Shown: positions 22,064-33,774 of the stretch, in pieces
How positions within the stretch are numbered: the stretch's first letter is position 1
Layout: every line of letters begins with the position of its first letter
Source of the DNA: Ascaphus truei
Taxonomy: Eukaryota; Chordata; Amphibia; Anura; Ascaphidae
DNA length: 64,000 bases
NCBI GenBank assembly: GCA_036426205.1
Contig: CM071568.1
Coordinates: forward strand, 47,709,248-47,773,247
Reading direction: 5' to 3'
Notes under the pieces: model-generated
Seen by the model: the letters and a program-made list of their open reading frames with translations, nothing else
Databases searched by the model: none
What the model was told of the DNA's origin: nothing
Translations under genes and position numbers: made by a program

Positions 22064-23182
22064 TGTAGCCCCCTTTCCCCGTGTCTAAGGGAAACTACCT
22101 GTGCTGCGTTACCTGAGTGGCTTACAGGAAGCCTGATCCTCTGCTGGTGGGAGCCTGGGGTGATCACGTTCGTTGTAAACAGTGCCTCCACCTGCGAGAG
22201 ATCCTAACACAGTAGTATAACCCCCCACAGGAACCCAATAGTCAGTAACCACACACCAGATATATAACAACATATTTACTGACATATAAACCTTCAATCG
22301 CAATAATAACATGGCCACACTAGGCCGTACCCACACTGTATTACCCAAACCTTGTCCACACCCCGGTGAGGTTCCCCCAAAGTTATGGGGTGCCCTGGGC
22401 ACCTAACCACCCGATGTCCACAGAACCACACCCACACCAAAGTGTGTGGTGTAGCACTACCCACTGTGTGTGTGGCCATTGGTGCACTTGTAGGTACCTT
22501 CCTGGTCTGTGTCCAGACCAGGGTAGATGGAAGATGGTGGGTCCGCAGGCCGCAACGTGAGCCCACGACGCGGTCTACCGGATCCTCTCCTGTCCGCAGG
22601 CGTCCACCTCTGAGGGGGCTCCAGCTGGTGTGTCCCTATGAATGTCTCTTTAAGGGGTCCGTGGTTGGGTCACAGACCACAGGCCGTGCGCACCACGTGG
22701 CATCCTCCACCCGTGCACTACCACTGTAAGCTACTGGGGAAGTGTCCCTATCTATGGGCCTTCCCTGCAGCAGCCACAAACTACACTTGGTCGGGGCCTA
22801 GCTGGGGCCTACGGGGCAACTGGCCTAGTCCAGTAAAGCTGCTGTAGAGGATAAGAACCCCAATTTAATAGCACTCTATCACTAACTGGGTGATTAATGA
22901 AAGAATTAAAATATTAATTTTTATTAGGAGCAAACGATAAAATACAGGGTGTTAAACTAACCAATTAAATAACGCATCATTGATCCAATAGGAGTAATTA
23001 AAACCCCGAATGACTAAAAGGCATGATTGAATTGCCTGCAGTCGATAAGAGTAGCTGGTTAGTGCACTTAGACCTAGAAATGGGTAACCATATATATGCA
23101 ATACACTATGCCAGCGGCACCCGGGCAACTGCTGCAGTCGTGCCCTACCCCACGGGCCAGGAGGTAAGGAGATCTGGCTACA
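22064..23182 (-). mobile_element. 3' LTR of Gypsy copy B (1119 bp)
   Basis: On the plus strand runs from TGTAGCCCCC to GGCTACA, so it is TG...CA on the minus strand as well. It is preceded (minus sense) by the purine tract and shares GTGGTTAGGTGCCCAGGGCA and the GGTGGAGGCACTG/GGTGGAGGTGCTG landmark with the LTR at 55.8-57.8 kb. Confidence 0.85.
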
Positions 23183-23911
23183 TCCTCCCCCTGGAGAAGA
23201 AACCAGCATCCCCGCTTGGGAACAACGCATACCACACAAAAGTTATATAATGAAAATGCATAACAAATATACAACTTAACGCAGTGCAAATAACTTTAAA
23301 CAATATTGAAAACTTCTGTGAGCACGGTTATTATGGAGGCAAACCTGCTCCGAGAAAGCTGCTGAGACTGATAGTGAGGTGCCCCTAATGAATCATATGC
23401 CACTCTAGTGGGAGGGCGTCTCACGTGCTAATTCCTGCGAGTCTCTTCTGTAGTGTTTTCCTCTTGGGAGATGCTGTTGTGGGCTTGAGACCCTGACCCT
23501 CTAAATAAGGGGTGAACCAGTCTCTACAAAGTCTCTTTGAGGAACAAAGCTCTGGCTTCTTGGGTCATGGGGATGGCTTGTTGAAGCCTCTGGGGTGGGT
23601 ACATGGGGCAGTGGGCCATTACCGATGCTTACTCTGGTGGTGCCCACCAGTCTCCGTTGAAGTTTGTGGAGGTTCCCTCTAAAGGGTCTTGATTTGTTTC
23701 TGCTACCGAAGCTGGAGTCTCTGTGTATTCTTCTGGGTCACTGGCCTCTGCTGTTGACTCTGGTTCAGGTTCAGGTTCAATGTCCCCACTTGCAGAACAG
23801 GCAGCAAGTGATTGCGGTTCCAGACCTTTACCCTGCCATCTGCGCCTCTACTTCGAAGGGCCCTTCTCTCCAGCGGTCGGCTAGTTTGTGTTTACCGGGG
23901 ATTCCCAGGTT

Positions 23912-24821
23912 TCATAGGAGAACGGCATCTCTGGGCCGAAATTCCAGATAGCGGACCTTGTGGTCATACCTCCGCTTGTTGCATGCGTTCAGCTGAGCCG
24001 TGGCTTTCCCCGCCAGCGGTACGCGCTGTGAAGACTGTCTTGGTGTCGTCTCACATATTTTTAGAGGGCCATGTTGGGTACCCCATCGGTAGATACCCGG
24101 AGATGGATGTCCACAGGCAGTCGTGCCTCTCACCCGAACATCATAAAGTACGGTGTAAACCCAGTGGATCGTGCCTGGTGCAATTGTACACATGCACTAG
24201 CCATTCTACATGCTTACTCCATTCGGCTTTCTAGGAACCCAGTAGGGTGCCTAGCATGTCAAGCAGGGTTCGGTTGAACCTCTCCAGCAGACCGTCTCCC
24301 TCTGGATGGTATGGAGTCTTCTGGATATTGAGCAAGTTGAGAAGCTCCTTGATAAGCTTGCTCTAGAAGTCTCTCCCTTGGTCGGAGTGAATCAGATTCG
24401 GCAAGCTGTAGTGGATGAAATATTTCTCCCACAGTACTTTGGCCACTGTTAGAGTTTTCCTGTCCTTGGTTGGGAAAGCTTGGGCGTACCTGCTGTAGTT
24501 ATCAGTCACTACCAGGACGGTCCCGATGCCCTTTGACTCTGCCTCAATACAGAGAAAGTCCATGCAGACTAGGTCCATGGGACCGGAGCTCTTGAGGTGG
24601 CCCATTGGGGCTGCACGTGTGGGCAGTGTTTTCCTCTGGAGACACTGCAAGCACTTTCTACAGTGGCACTCTACTGAGTCCCTCATTTTGGGCCAGAAGA
24701 ACTGGTCTCTTACTAAGCCGAAGGTCTTGTCTATGCCCAGATGACCATGCTCATCATGTAGTGATCGTAGAACTCCTATCGGGTTGGGTATGGTACGGGA
24801 TGATCCTGTATAGGAGGACAC
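23912..24821 (-). pseudogene. Gypsy integrase (broken)
   Basis: 24821-24363 is an open 152-codon piece. An HHCC zinc domain (LHDEHGHLGIDKTF, then CRKCLQCLQRK) is followed by the catalytic core with Asp in VCMDFLCIE and Asp in LIHSDQGRDF. A TAG then stops the frame one codon after GRDF. Beyond it the sequence continues in frame with LIKELLNLLNIQKTPYHPEG and LERFNRTLLDML, so the third catalytic residue (Glu of LERF) is still encoded past the stop. Further down, frame changes precede NKRRYDHKVRYLEFRPRDAV (about 24.0-23.9 kb), the typical Gypsy integrase C-terminal block. It would insert cDNA into chromosomes; as found it is dead. Confidence 0.9.
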
Positions 24822-25194
24822 GTTCTATGCGGAACTTGTCCAATTCCTTCATGATGACCACGACAGTGTCGGTAGGGCACGCTTCACCAAGGAGGGGTTG
24901 TTCTGCTGGATGGCCTGACGTATAGCTCTAGCCATCGGGTCACGCATCCGGTACTTCATCAAGTCTTTCATTCTAGGATGGTGTCCTGGGTGATTGATAT
25001 GCCTTCTGAATGGCAGAAGGCGGCAGGGAGTGCCTTGGACTGGCATCCCAGCGAGTCGGCTACTCTTAGTTCAGCGAATGCCCCCTTATCCTTAACTATG
25101 GCGGCAGTCGAGCACATGGCCTGAATCCCAGGTCCAGGGATCTCTGCCCATGGGCCGACATCGCACTCAGTCCAGGACTTCTGGAAAGAGCATC

Positions 25195-25345
25195 GGCTCT
25201 GATGTTTTAGGGCCCCGGCTTATACTTGAGAATGAACTGGTAGTTCATGAGTGCCGCCAGCCACCTGTGGCCAGTGGCGTCCAGTTTGGCGGAGGTCAGG
25301 ATATAGGTCAACGGGTTGCTGTCTGTCTGGACCTCAAGTCGTGAA
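25195..25345 (-). pseudogene. Gypsy RNase H C-terminal remnant
   Basis: Minus-strand frame reads LEVQTDSNPLTYILTSAKLD followed by ATGHRWLAALMNYQFILKYK, the end of the Gypsy RNase H domain, then a stop. It directly follows the protease-RT linker, marking the internal RT deletion. Confidence 0.8.
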
Positions 25346-25735
25346 GCTTGTTGGGGTGAATCTTCAGCGAAGACAGAGGAAATTCGCCGGCCTCTTCCAG
25401 GTACGCTCGGATCAGAGCCCGCACCACATCGGCGTTAGTCCCCCAGTATGATGGGAGCGCTTGGGTGTTCCCGGGACTCGGGCATATTAGAGCTTCGACA
25501 TCCAGGTGGTGGGTTTTGTTAGTATTCAGCTGCGGTATGTTCAACCGCACTTGAAACCCACCATCAATGGTGTAGTCTTCACTGCTAAGGCCCCACCGCT
25601 TCATCTTCTCCGCCAACTGCATGGGCAGTTGTTTCAGATGCAGGTTGTAAAATGGCCGGTAGATAATGGTCACTGTGATCCAGTATCCAGCAATGCTGAG
25701 GAGTATATTCCTTCCACTAAGAAGTGTATAATCGC
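25308..25735 (-). pseudogene. Gypsy aspartic protease and linker (frameshifted at the active site)
   Basis: LLDTGSQ is encoded at about 25696-25673, the aspartic protease active site. One base is missing right after it, so that frame meets TGA (25672-25670) while the neighbouring frame continues TIIYRPFYNLHLKQLPM and GLSSEDYTIDGGFQVRLNIP. The linker then reads GTNADVVRALIRAYLEEAGE, the counterpart of the copy A sequence at 8.3 kb. Confidence 0.8.
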
Positions 25736-26045
25736 TGCAGGCCCCACTTGACTGTAGGCATCTGATTGGGGTACGTCTTCGGTTCTGGGGCGCTCTCCGA
25801 TGGCGTGGAGGGCAGTTCTGTCATCTGCACTGTGAAGGCCATGGGCCCAAGGGTGGGTCTTATTAGCTTTGGACAGTCCTTAGTGAAATTACCATATTGG
25901 TTACAGTTGTAGCAGCGGTTATCGCGGTTGGCATCAAAGCCAGGATTAGGAGCTTTCTTGGGAGGGTTCGCTTTGGTCTCCGCCTTAGATGATTCCCGAA
26001 ATGTCTTGGTGTTGGTGATATGTAGTCCCTTGCAGAGCTTTGATA
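25717..26045 (-). pseudogene. Gypsy gag C-terminus with altered zinc knuckle
   Basis: Minus frame has FDANRDNRCYNCNQYGNF, then TKDCPK: a CCHC zinc knuckle (C-x2-C-x4-H-x4-C) in which the His is replaced by Asn. Upstream of about 26045 the same open frame is LTR sequence, so the N-terminal two thirds of Gag are lost and the apparent ORF start (26226) is an artefact. Confidence 0.8.
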
Positions 26046-26280
26046 ATGGCCACTGCAACTGCCTTAACTGCGCATGTGCGAGGCGGCTACTGCACATGTG
26101 CACGCAAAACAAAATGGCAGCCCCCGCCATCAGGTACACCGCAGAGCTGCGGCTACAGCCCCATCCCTCCCGCAGAGTTACTGGCACCTCACCAGGTTGG
26201 ACCGCAGCACGGCGGCACCCGGGCAACTACTTCAGCCGTCCCCTACCCCACAGGCCAGGAGATAAGGGGACCTGGCTACA

Positions 26281-27309
26281 CATATATATTTATTTCACCG
26301 CACAGCAGTACGATGGATGCATCTCTTTGTTATTATGATTGCACTGACATCTACACATTTCCCTTTTCTGAAGTGAAGACTGAAGTCAACTTTTGACCTT
26401 CTCTAAATTCAATTTAAAAATAACTTTATGAAGTATTTGTAACGTTAGAATATTAGTTACAACGAACGAGTAATTTTATTACTTGTAGCCCTGTCAAATC
26501 TAGACAGAAGATCCACAGTCACCTGACATTACACTTCACATGAAAGACATGTAGGTAGTTTACTTTAGTTATTGGCTTCTTATTTTTTTTATTCACATAA
26601 TACAGAGTTTTCATCCACATTTTCTTCTGCAAAGTCTCAGCTGCCCTCAGAGAGATAACAAAATTATCTCTCAATTGATTACTTTCATAAGGCAGAGCGA
26701 TGTGGGAAATGAATCTCCATTTCAATTTCTCACCTGTTACACGAGCTGCATAGTTTTACCGCTGGGTCCCCAGTGAGATTTACGCCTGCTAGTTTCTATT
26801 TACAGGTCGCAGTGATTTATGTTATAAGATGTGTCAGGCAGCACTGTCGTGATTTGGCTGGCTTGCTACACGGAAATAGCCGTTCTTGGGGGATATGGAG
26901 TATTTTAATTAAATGCCTAATAGTGTAATAAATGGCACATTTTTGTATACTTTGTACCAGTATCACAGGTTTACAAAAGCAGAAGATATTATCCACATTT
27001 CCGTGGAATAATGCAAAACATATCATGGTAAATATATTATGCGTTAAGGCAATAATGTACGTATTACTGTTGTTTTTAATGCCACTTGCCATAAAACTTG
27101 TAATAATAGAAAATTCAAATAAGTTCAAAGCACTCAAAGTTGCAATATAAATAAAGACTTACATTTGAAATGCAGGTCAAACAAAAAATACACAGCAATA
27201 TTTTTTCAGGCCTCCATGGCTAGGGCGATGGGCTATGGGGGCCTTAAACGTGCATTTTCTGTATGATCTGCTAGCAATCCTACACTGTGTTTTTTTTTTT
27301 TATCAGTTT
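26281..27309. other. AT-rich stretch, nothing recognised
   Basis: No gene or repeat family recognised. Open frames are short and without family resemblance. Confidence 0.45.
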
Positions 27310-27662
27310 TGTAGTATTACATAATACCTCTTTTTTTAAATTCAACTCTTAATGCCATTTTTAAATGTTTGTTTTTTATATACTGAGCATCCTTTGATTT
27401 CTATAGCAGACTTTAGCAACTCCGCAGCAGTGCAAGATCTTTGTAACACTTTCCTGTTTGTGATAATTTGTTGCCAATATTCCCAGCAGTTGGAGCTGCA
27501 AACTGTAACCATGTTACCTTTAGTAATATAAAAATACACTGTAGCTGACGGAAGGATTGTTTGAAACTGAAAGGTAGCCATTTAGTGAACCCTGGGAAGC
27601 AGGAGAATGAATCGATCGGCCGATTAGGTAATTTCTTTTCAATAAAGGTAATCAAAGGCTGC
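27310..27662 (+). repeat. Dispersed repeat, unknown class (copy 1)
   Basis: Contains AGCATCCTTTGATTTCTATA, then TGTTACCTTTAGTAATATAA and GGAAGGATTGTTTGAAACTG. The same phrases occur in reverse at 35588-35770 and in part at about 30130-30185. No ORF. Class not recognised. Confidence 0.65.
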
Positions 27663-27737
27663 ATATATATTAAAAAAATATATGTATAGATTTTTATTAG
27701 CTTTAAAGTGCTGCTTGGAATGTCTCGTTAAAATGTA

Positions 27738-28096
27738 CAGCTGCAGCGGCCGTTATTTAAACAAATCACGGCGCAGATTTCGTGTGCTCTGCGGTACTCC
27801 ACGCGGCATTAACACCGCCAATCGCCCCAGGCACTTGCGCTTATCGCAGTTGCTTGGTTTTAATTTCATAGATTCTGTTTCTTTGGTTGCAATGAAATGA
27901 ATGAATTGTAATGTGTACTGTTCTGTGCTACTTTGTCAATTTCAGGTGTTTAAAATCCAGAACACTAAAATGCCACTTTCTGCACTCGCTGCACTCGCGT
28001 TTTAAGGCGGGAAGGTTGGAAGACATCCTGCGTCATGACATGGGTATTCCGAGGTATACAACGCGTGAAGTGTTCGAATAACGGCCGCTGCAAGTC
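27738..28096 (+). mobile_element. MITE, family 1 copy b
   Basis: Starts CAGCTGCAGCGGCCGTTATT after TA and ends in AACGGCCGCTGCAAG. About 80% similar to the reverse complement of 20343-20708 along its whole length, including CACTAAAATGCCA in the middle. Confidence 0.85.
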
Positions 28097-28226
28097 TTTA
28101 TTTAGATTCTATCAAAGTGTTGTGGACTTCTTTGAATGTTTCTAGTTTCACATTGGCAGTTTTGTTAGCATTCCCTAAGTCCTACCTGCACCTTTTCATT
28201 CCTTTGAATTTGCACACTACAGTATA

Positions 28227-28558
28227 CAGGCATACCCCGCTTTAAGGACACTCACTTTAAGTACACTCGCGAGTAAGTACATATCGCTCAATAGGAAAAT
28301 GGCAGCTCACGCATGCGCCTGTCAGCACGTCCTGAACAGCAATACCGGCTCCCTACCTGTACCGAAGCTGTGCGCAAGCAGGGAGACTATAGAGCCTGTT
28401 ACAAATGCGTTATTTACATCAGTTATGCACGTATATAACGATTGCAGTACAGTACATGTATCGATAAGTGGGAAAAAGGTAGTGCTTCACTTTAAGTACA
28501 TTTTCACTTTACATACATGCTCCGGTCCCATTGCGTACGTTAATGCGGGGTATGCCTG
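28227..28558. mobile_element. Tigger-like MITE (332 bp)
   Basis: Flanked by TA. Ends are CAGGCATACCCCGCTTTAA and, inverted, CAGGCATACCCCGCATTA. The CAGGCATACC end and TA target are those of pogo/Tigger elements. An inner inverted pair (TTTAAGTACACTCGC facing CTTTAAGTACATTTTC) is present. No transposase. Confidence 0.9.
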
Positions 28559-28669
28559 TATGTGTGTGTTTTTCTGCCATAAGAAGCTGGTCTAATTGTA
28601 AAAGTTGTGGTAACATGGCAGCATCAATACATTGCATTGTGTTAACTGTTACATAAACCTATAACATAT

Positions 28670-28834
28670 TTTATCTTTAACTGTTGATGCAATGTCTTTA
28701 TATATAATGTATAACCCTGGTCACTGAATGTAACCATGTATTTGTCATCATAACCAGGACAACATACTTGAAAACGAGAGATAACTTTCAAAGTATTACT
28801 TCCTGGTAAAACATTTGATAAATAATTAAACAAA
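28670..28834 (+). mobile_element. LINE 3' end, same family as 56.0-57.6 kb
   Basis: ACATACTTGAAAACGAGAGA, then GTATTACTTCCTGGTAAAAC and ATTTGATAAATAATTAAA match the 3' tail of the minus-strand LINE at 56028. Strongly 5'-truncated insertion. Confidence 0.8.
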
Positions 28835-30489
28835 CAGGAGTAATAATGTCTGCCATATCTGTACACTATGATCATTGTTATTGTTTCTTTCATGCTGGTG
28901 CATGCTTGTATTAAAAAACCCAATTGGAAAGTAATGGTTAATGCTTCAAAACTGGGAGTGATTGAACAGCATTGAGCCACAGAGAGAAAAAGTCCTACCA
29001 TGCTAAACATGAACCCATTCATTGGCAGAGAAGCAATGCAATTAAAGGCCATTCTGGCAGTAAAGGGTTAACCAAAACCTTAAGTCCATTTATGTCTTCA
29101 GAACTAGATTGTATACAGTCATGTGGGAACAATTGACTAAATCGTTTGGAAAAGTTTTGTATTTAAATTGATATATTAGTAGACATTATTTTGCTTTGAG
29201 CAGTTAAGTATTAAAGTAGCAACCGCCACCCTCCCCCTCTACTCCTTTTTTTTAATCCCCCCCCCCCCCCCTTCCTTTTAATTGCAGAGTAGGAAATAGT
29301 GGGTTCAACTGAGCTGAACGGCGTAATATCAGCTCTGGTGTCCCCCAGGTTCTTGAGAAACTTGCAAGTTAAGTTACCAGTATTAAATCTCCCTCCCGGG
29401 GAAATAGAATGGCTGATAAATCTCAGGCCAATAGGAAGCTGACAACATCACTGGTTGTGGCTTCCAATTCGATGCCCGTTTAAATCCATTTTTAAAGAGA
29501 GGAAGTAACACCAGTAACTTCACTGTTAACTCTCCAATGGGTTCCCGGAACTGAAATTAGCTTTATTCCCACGATGTAAAGAAAAAAGAAAAAAAAGGTG
29601 TGGTACAAATGGTGGCATTGCTTCTTTTTGAATTTTCACCAAATTAGCCTTTTTGTTTTTTAACCAGTTTTTTTGTTGTTCTTAAATAAGGGGTACAGAA
29701 AGCAAAAACCAGGGTGGGTAGGGGAATACAAAAAAGAGAAGGAGAGAGGGGGGATGTACTGTACATGTTAAATTATGCACACATCTTACAGGCAATCACA
29801 TTAATCACTGACAACATATGTATGTAACTCTTACTAATTTACTATAGAACACAGTCGTGTGTCAATCCGTGTTGCTTATCTCATTAAACCACAGTTTCCA
29901 TACTGCTATCAACTTCTTGACGGAGGCATTAAGAATCGCTGCTATTTTCTCATAGCACAACATTTGCCATACTTACTCAATTACCATCTGAAGGCTAGGG
30001 GCTGTTTTTTTTCATGTGGCTGCTATACTGCGTTTGGTGTCTGACAGGATATGGAGTGAGAACTTTCGTTCTCTATTTGGTATATCTGGGAATAGATTGT
30101 TTAGTGAAGCCACCCATGGATTGAGCTGTAAACTGTAATAGAAGATAATGTTACCTTAGTAATATAAGGATACATTGTGGTGTTATCTCCTACCATCAGT
30201 TGCACGAGAAATTAAGATTTAATTAATTATTGGGTTATGTTTCCTTGAGCTGAATAGGCAAACCCCTCCCTTAATTGTTAGTCAAGTGGCTGTTTTAGAG
30301 TATTTAAGACCATCCATCTAGGCTGTGAAGCCATTTGGCTGTGTTTCATCAAAGTGTCACATTTAAAGTGTCTGGTAGAGTTCATTTTGGATTTGGAATT
30401 GGAGGTGAAGATTTTAGGAAGATCTGGACTCTGCACACCAACTTTGCAACTGTGAGAACTTAACTTTCGAAAAGCTGTGATTATTTGTA
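28835..30489. other. Mostly unrecognised sequence
   Basis: Contains T- and C-runs at about 29246-29272 and, at about 30100-30190, a diverged piece of the dispersed repeat also found at 27310 and 35588 (TTACCTTAGTAATATAAGGA). No gene seen. Confidence 0.45.
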
Positions 30490-31143
30490 CTCTTCCTATC
30501 CCCTGTACCTGGGAAGTCTCTCCTCCTGCATCTCACTATGCCCTCCCTATTGCTTTTTCTGTTTACTGTTTCCTCACTTCTTTGTGAATGTCTCTGTTCT
30601 CTTCAACTTCCACACTCCCCACTGCACCATTATTTATACACTTCTCTCCCAACAACTTCTTTACCCCTCAATAAAAAACACCCACACAAATCCTCAATTC
30701 AGACCCTCTATCTACTCCTTTCTGCTGCTGGGGATCTCTCTTAGGCCTGAACCCAGACATACACACCTGATATCATCCACGTCTCCCTACCATCTCTTCC
30801 CTGTAAATTGTGTTAACCCACACATTTTAATACTGACTAACCTTAAAACTTGCCCCACAAATCAAGCATCCCAATAGCCTTCACTCATGGTTACTGTCCC
30901 ACACTCAGTCACTCATACCACCCATTGTGGCCAAGCTCTGCCATCTACAGCACTTATTCCCTCACCTGCTGTCTCTGTAAGTTTCCCATCAAACTTCTTA
31001 GATTGTAAGCTCTTCGGGGCAGGGATTTCCTTTCCTATTGTCTGATTTTGCTGCATTTATTGTATTATAATTCCCTGTACAGTATTCTTTGTGAAGCGCT
31101 GAGTACACTTTTGGCGCTATGTAAATAAAGACATACATACATT
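30490..31143 (+). mobile_element. L2-like LINE deletion derivative (5' part joined to 3' tail)
   Basis: The left part is pyrimidine-rich and at 30729-30758 encodes LLGISLRPEPRHTHL, which resembles the 2A-like peptide box (GDxxxNPGP) at the start of some L2/CR1-type polyproteins. RT sequence is absent. The right part is the LINE 3' end: TTAGATTGTAAGCTCTTCGG, GGCGCTATGTAAATAAAG, then (ACAT)n. Its last 360 bp recur inverted at 32515-32855. Confidence 0.6.
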
Positions 31144-31610
31144 TATAACAGGAGCACCAAACGATTGCCAACTTAGGTAAGAATGTAGAATTATACATTG
31201 CCACCTGCTTTACAAATAAAAATAATAAAAAAGGGAATGAAGTATTGCTGCTTTAAGAGATGCATGAAGGATTGAAATAAAATGTAATCTATTTAAGTTC
31301 TAGAGATCATATAAATCCTGAAAAATGAACGTCATCTACCACAAATGATGACAATTAATGTTTTTTCCCTAAAGTATAGTTGAACGCCCTATTTCCATCG
31401 CTGTAACATCATCATAAATTACAGTCTGTAGTTCTTAATAAGGCTCCAGAGACTATTTATTTTCTTATTATGTATCTCTTTATATTGTCATTGTTTTCAA
31501 GGAAAGAATCTACAATATATGCAGATAGCCCTGATAAAATATCTCACTGCAGAAATATTCCCTTCAGCCCAGATCCAAGTCTCCAACCATCAGCAATATT
31601 TCCTGGGATG
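31111..31610 (+). repeat. Duplicated block, copy 1
   Basis: About 500 bp, starting in the LINE tail (TTGGCGCTATGTAAATAAAG) and ending at TATTTCCTGGGATG, matches 40289-40817 along its length with roughly 90% identity and several small indels. Part of it (31155-31235) is also present inverted at 35150-35300. Confidence 0.85.
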
Positions 31611-31679
31611 TCAGCAATAGATCTTAAAACAAAGTTCCTCTTACAGTTTTCCTTTTCAAAGAGAACTATGAAAAACAGA

Positions 31680-31844
31680 ACTCCACCTCCAGGCCTCAAA
31701 GGCCACCAACAGGTCAGGTTTTCAGGATATCCCTGTTTTAGCACAGGTGGCTCAATCAGTGGCTCAGTCAAAGACTGCACCACCTGTGGTGAAGCAGGGA
31801 CACCCAGAAAACCTGTCCTGTTGGTGGACCTTAAGGACTGGAGT
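31680..31844. mobile_element. Palindromic fold-back MITE
   Basis: Arms CTCCACCTCCAGGCCTCAAA... and ...TTAAGGACTGGAGT, with CAACAGGTCAGGTTTTCAGG facing AGAAAACCTGTCCTGTTGGT, and GCACAGGTGGCTCAATCAGT facing the opposite arm around 31765. Nearly the whole element folds on itself. No coding capacity. Confidence 0.85.
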
Positions 31845-32081
31845 TCGCCACCCTTGATCTATTTAATCAGCATTTGAATTCACCCTCCATGTGAAGAGGA
31901 TCAACCATGAAAAGAAGGGCAGGTTGGCAATAGAAAGGAACGGCACATCATGCTTAATAGAAATAATAAGGAGGGGGATATTTGTCTAGTAAAGTGTTGA
32001 TTACATTATCATTGGTGTGCGCAAATTATATTTTAAAACCGTAATACACCAAAGTCTTTCATAACAGGTAAAACTCACATA

Positions 32082-32120
32082 CCCCTGAAGAAGCGATGTT
32101 GATCGTGGAATGCGTAGGGT
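32082..32120 (+). ncRNA. Decayed hammerhead-like motif
   Basis: CCCCTGAAGA, a CGAT/ATCG stem with short loop, GGAAT in place of GAAA, then GCGTAGGG. Same layout as the motif at 62.58 kb, but a core A is changed, so probably inactive. Likely the relic of a Penelope-like end. Confidence 0.35.
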
Positions 32121-32514
32121 GAAAGGCCACATCGTCCTATGCAATTCTAAAAATCTCCAGAAACAATTGGTTTTGCATTGATGGTAAACATCTCATTGAT
32201 GCTTGTTTATCAATTTATAAAAATAACTTTTTCTGTGAAATTTACCATAGGGTCCCAATATAATATGATGTAAAGCAAATTCCCAGTGTCCCTGAAGAGT
32301 TGAGCTCCATTAAACTTAATTAGAATAAGATCTTCTCAATGATGGGGAAGCAGCATCAAAGCATATTGATTAAGGACCTAAGGGGCTACTTCTATATGTG
32401 CCAAAGCGGCCTATCCGGCTTTTTTCGGCTAAAATTCCCCATTCAAAACAATGGAGAAGTTTGTTCGCTTTGTTACATATGCACTAAACTCCGTTAGGCT
32501 ATTTAATTGTATTG

Positions 32515-32855
32515 TATTGTATGTCTTTATTTATATAGCGCCAAAAGTGTACTCAGCGCTTAACAAAGAATACAGTACAGGGAATTATAATAATACAATA
32601 AGTGCAGCAAAATCAGACAATAGGAAAGGAAATCCCTGCCCCGAAGATCTTACAATCTAAGAGGTTTGATGGGAAACTTACAGAGACAGCAGGTGAGGGA
32701 ATAAGTGCTGTAGATGGCAGAGCTTGGCCACAATGGGTGGTAGGAGTGACTGAGTGTGGGTGAATAGCCATGAGTGTAGGCTATTGGGATGCTTTATTTG
32801 TGGGGCGAGTTTTAAGGTTAGTCAGTATTAAAATGAGGGTTAACACAATTTACAA
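32515..32855 (-). mobile_element. L2-like LINE 3' end, minus orientation
   Basis: Reverse complement of about 30785-31135: TATGTCTTTATTTATATAGC at its outer edge, CTTACAATCTAAGAGGTTTG, and GTTAGTCAGTATTAAAATG at the inner edge. Both copies stop near the same internal point. Confidence 0.85.
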
Positions 32856-33190
32856 TTTAACCTAAATTAGCATCATGATTAACCTAACGCCTATCCACTA
32901 AAGAAAATAACCTAATGTTAACTCAGTGCTACTCCTTAAATAATGTATGGTTCTTTAGTTTACAAAATTAGTGCAAATGTTATGCGCTAAAGGCCATCCA
33001 GGTTAGGACAGAAATGTAACCCATGTTATTTAGGTTTTACCTAAAGGCGGTGTTAGGCCTGTTCCCTTGAATAGTGGTGGAAGTGGGAGGGGTGGGGGGA
33101 GAGTTAGGAGTGGAAAGGTGCTATAGTAAGGTGCTTTAATATACAAATATACATATATACACATATACACCCTTGAAACAACTTGTGTAA

Positions 33191-33319
33191 AGGCACCTGT
33201 GCTCAAAAAGGAGCACACCATAGAAACCTGGGATATATGCGCATAGGAGTCATTAAAATACACGTTGCACATCCTATTAGCATATCTCCCAGGTCTGCTA
33301 TTTTTTGAGCACAGGTGTC
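33191..33319. repeat. Inverted repeat (~45-bp arms)
   Basis: CACCTGTGCTCAAAAAG...AACCTGGGATATATGC (33194-33240) faces GCATATCTCCCAGGT...TTTTTTGAGCACAGGTG (33280-33317), with small gaps. Confidence 0.75.
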
Positions 33320-33774
33320 TCGTCACATATTGTTTGAAGGTCGGTTTGAGGAGATGGTTTACATCCATATACTGTCGAATTTTCGTAAAATAGGATCTCT
33401 CCCCTAATAAGTTAAACAGCAGCCATTGTTTTTGCATATAGTTAGGTAATATCACATTATGTGCCCTGATTTTACAGAGCTTTGTGCACTAGGCCCATGA
33501 AGTCAGCACCCAAGAGCAATTTTGAAAATGAACCTCATAGCTTCTATTCATTGAAGTAATTTTTCCTATTTTGCCCTGATCTGCGCCTGTGAATGATCTC
33601 AGTAGCAATAGCATGGACTGAAAGGATAATTTACTGTAGTTAAGAGCTACACAATACACATCTGCTAATGGCACAGATTATCTGTTTAATTTCCTGGTAT
33701 TTTTTCTTTCACTTTACTTGCACCAACCAATTGTACAAGATTTTTAACAGATATGTTTAAAAAAAAAAAGTTTC

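Larger units (their letters stand above)
22064..26280 (-). mobile_element. Ty3/Gypsy element, copy B (RT deleted)
   Basis: Minus-strand order: an LTR start of about 235 bp (26280-26045) fused straight into gag, zinc knuckle, protease, protease-RT linker, RNase H end, integrase, decayed C-terminal region, purine tract CCAGGGGGAGGA (about 23183-23194), then a complete 3' LTR (23182-22064). The RT and most of RNase H are deleted between about 25340 and 25345. TATA lies just outside the 3' LTR (22060-22063), CATA on the other side. Confidence 0.85.

Noticed and set aside
25717..26226. 169-codon frame as a complete small Gag
   Set aside because: Only the part below about 26045 is gag; the N-terminal half is fused LTR sequence.
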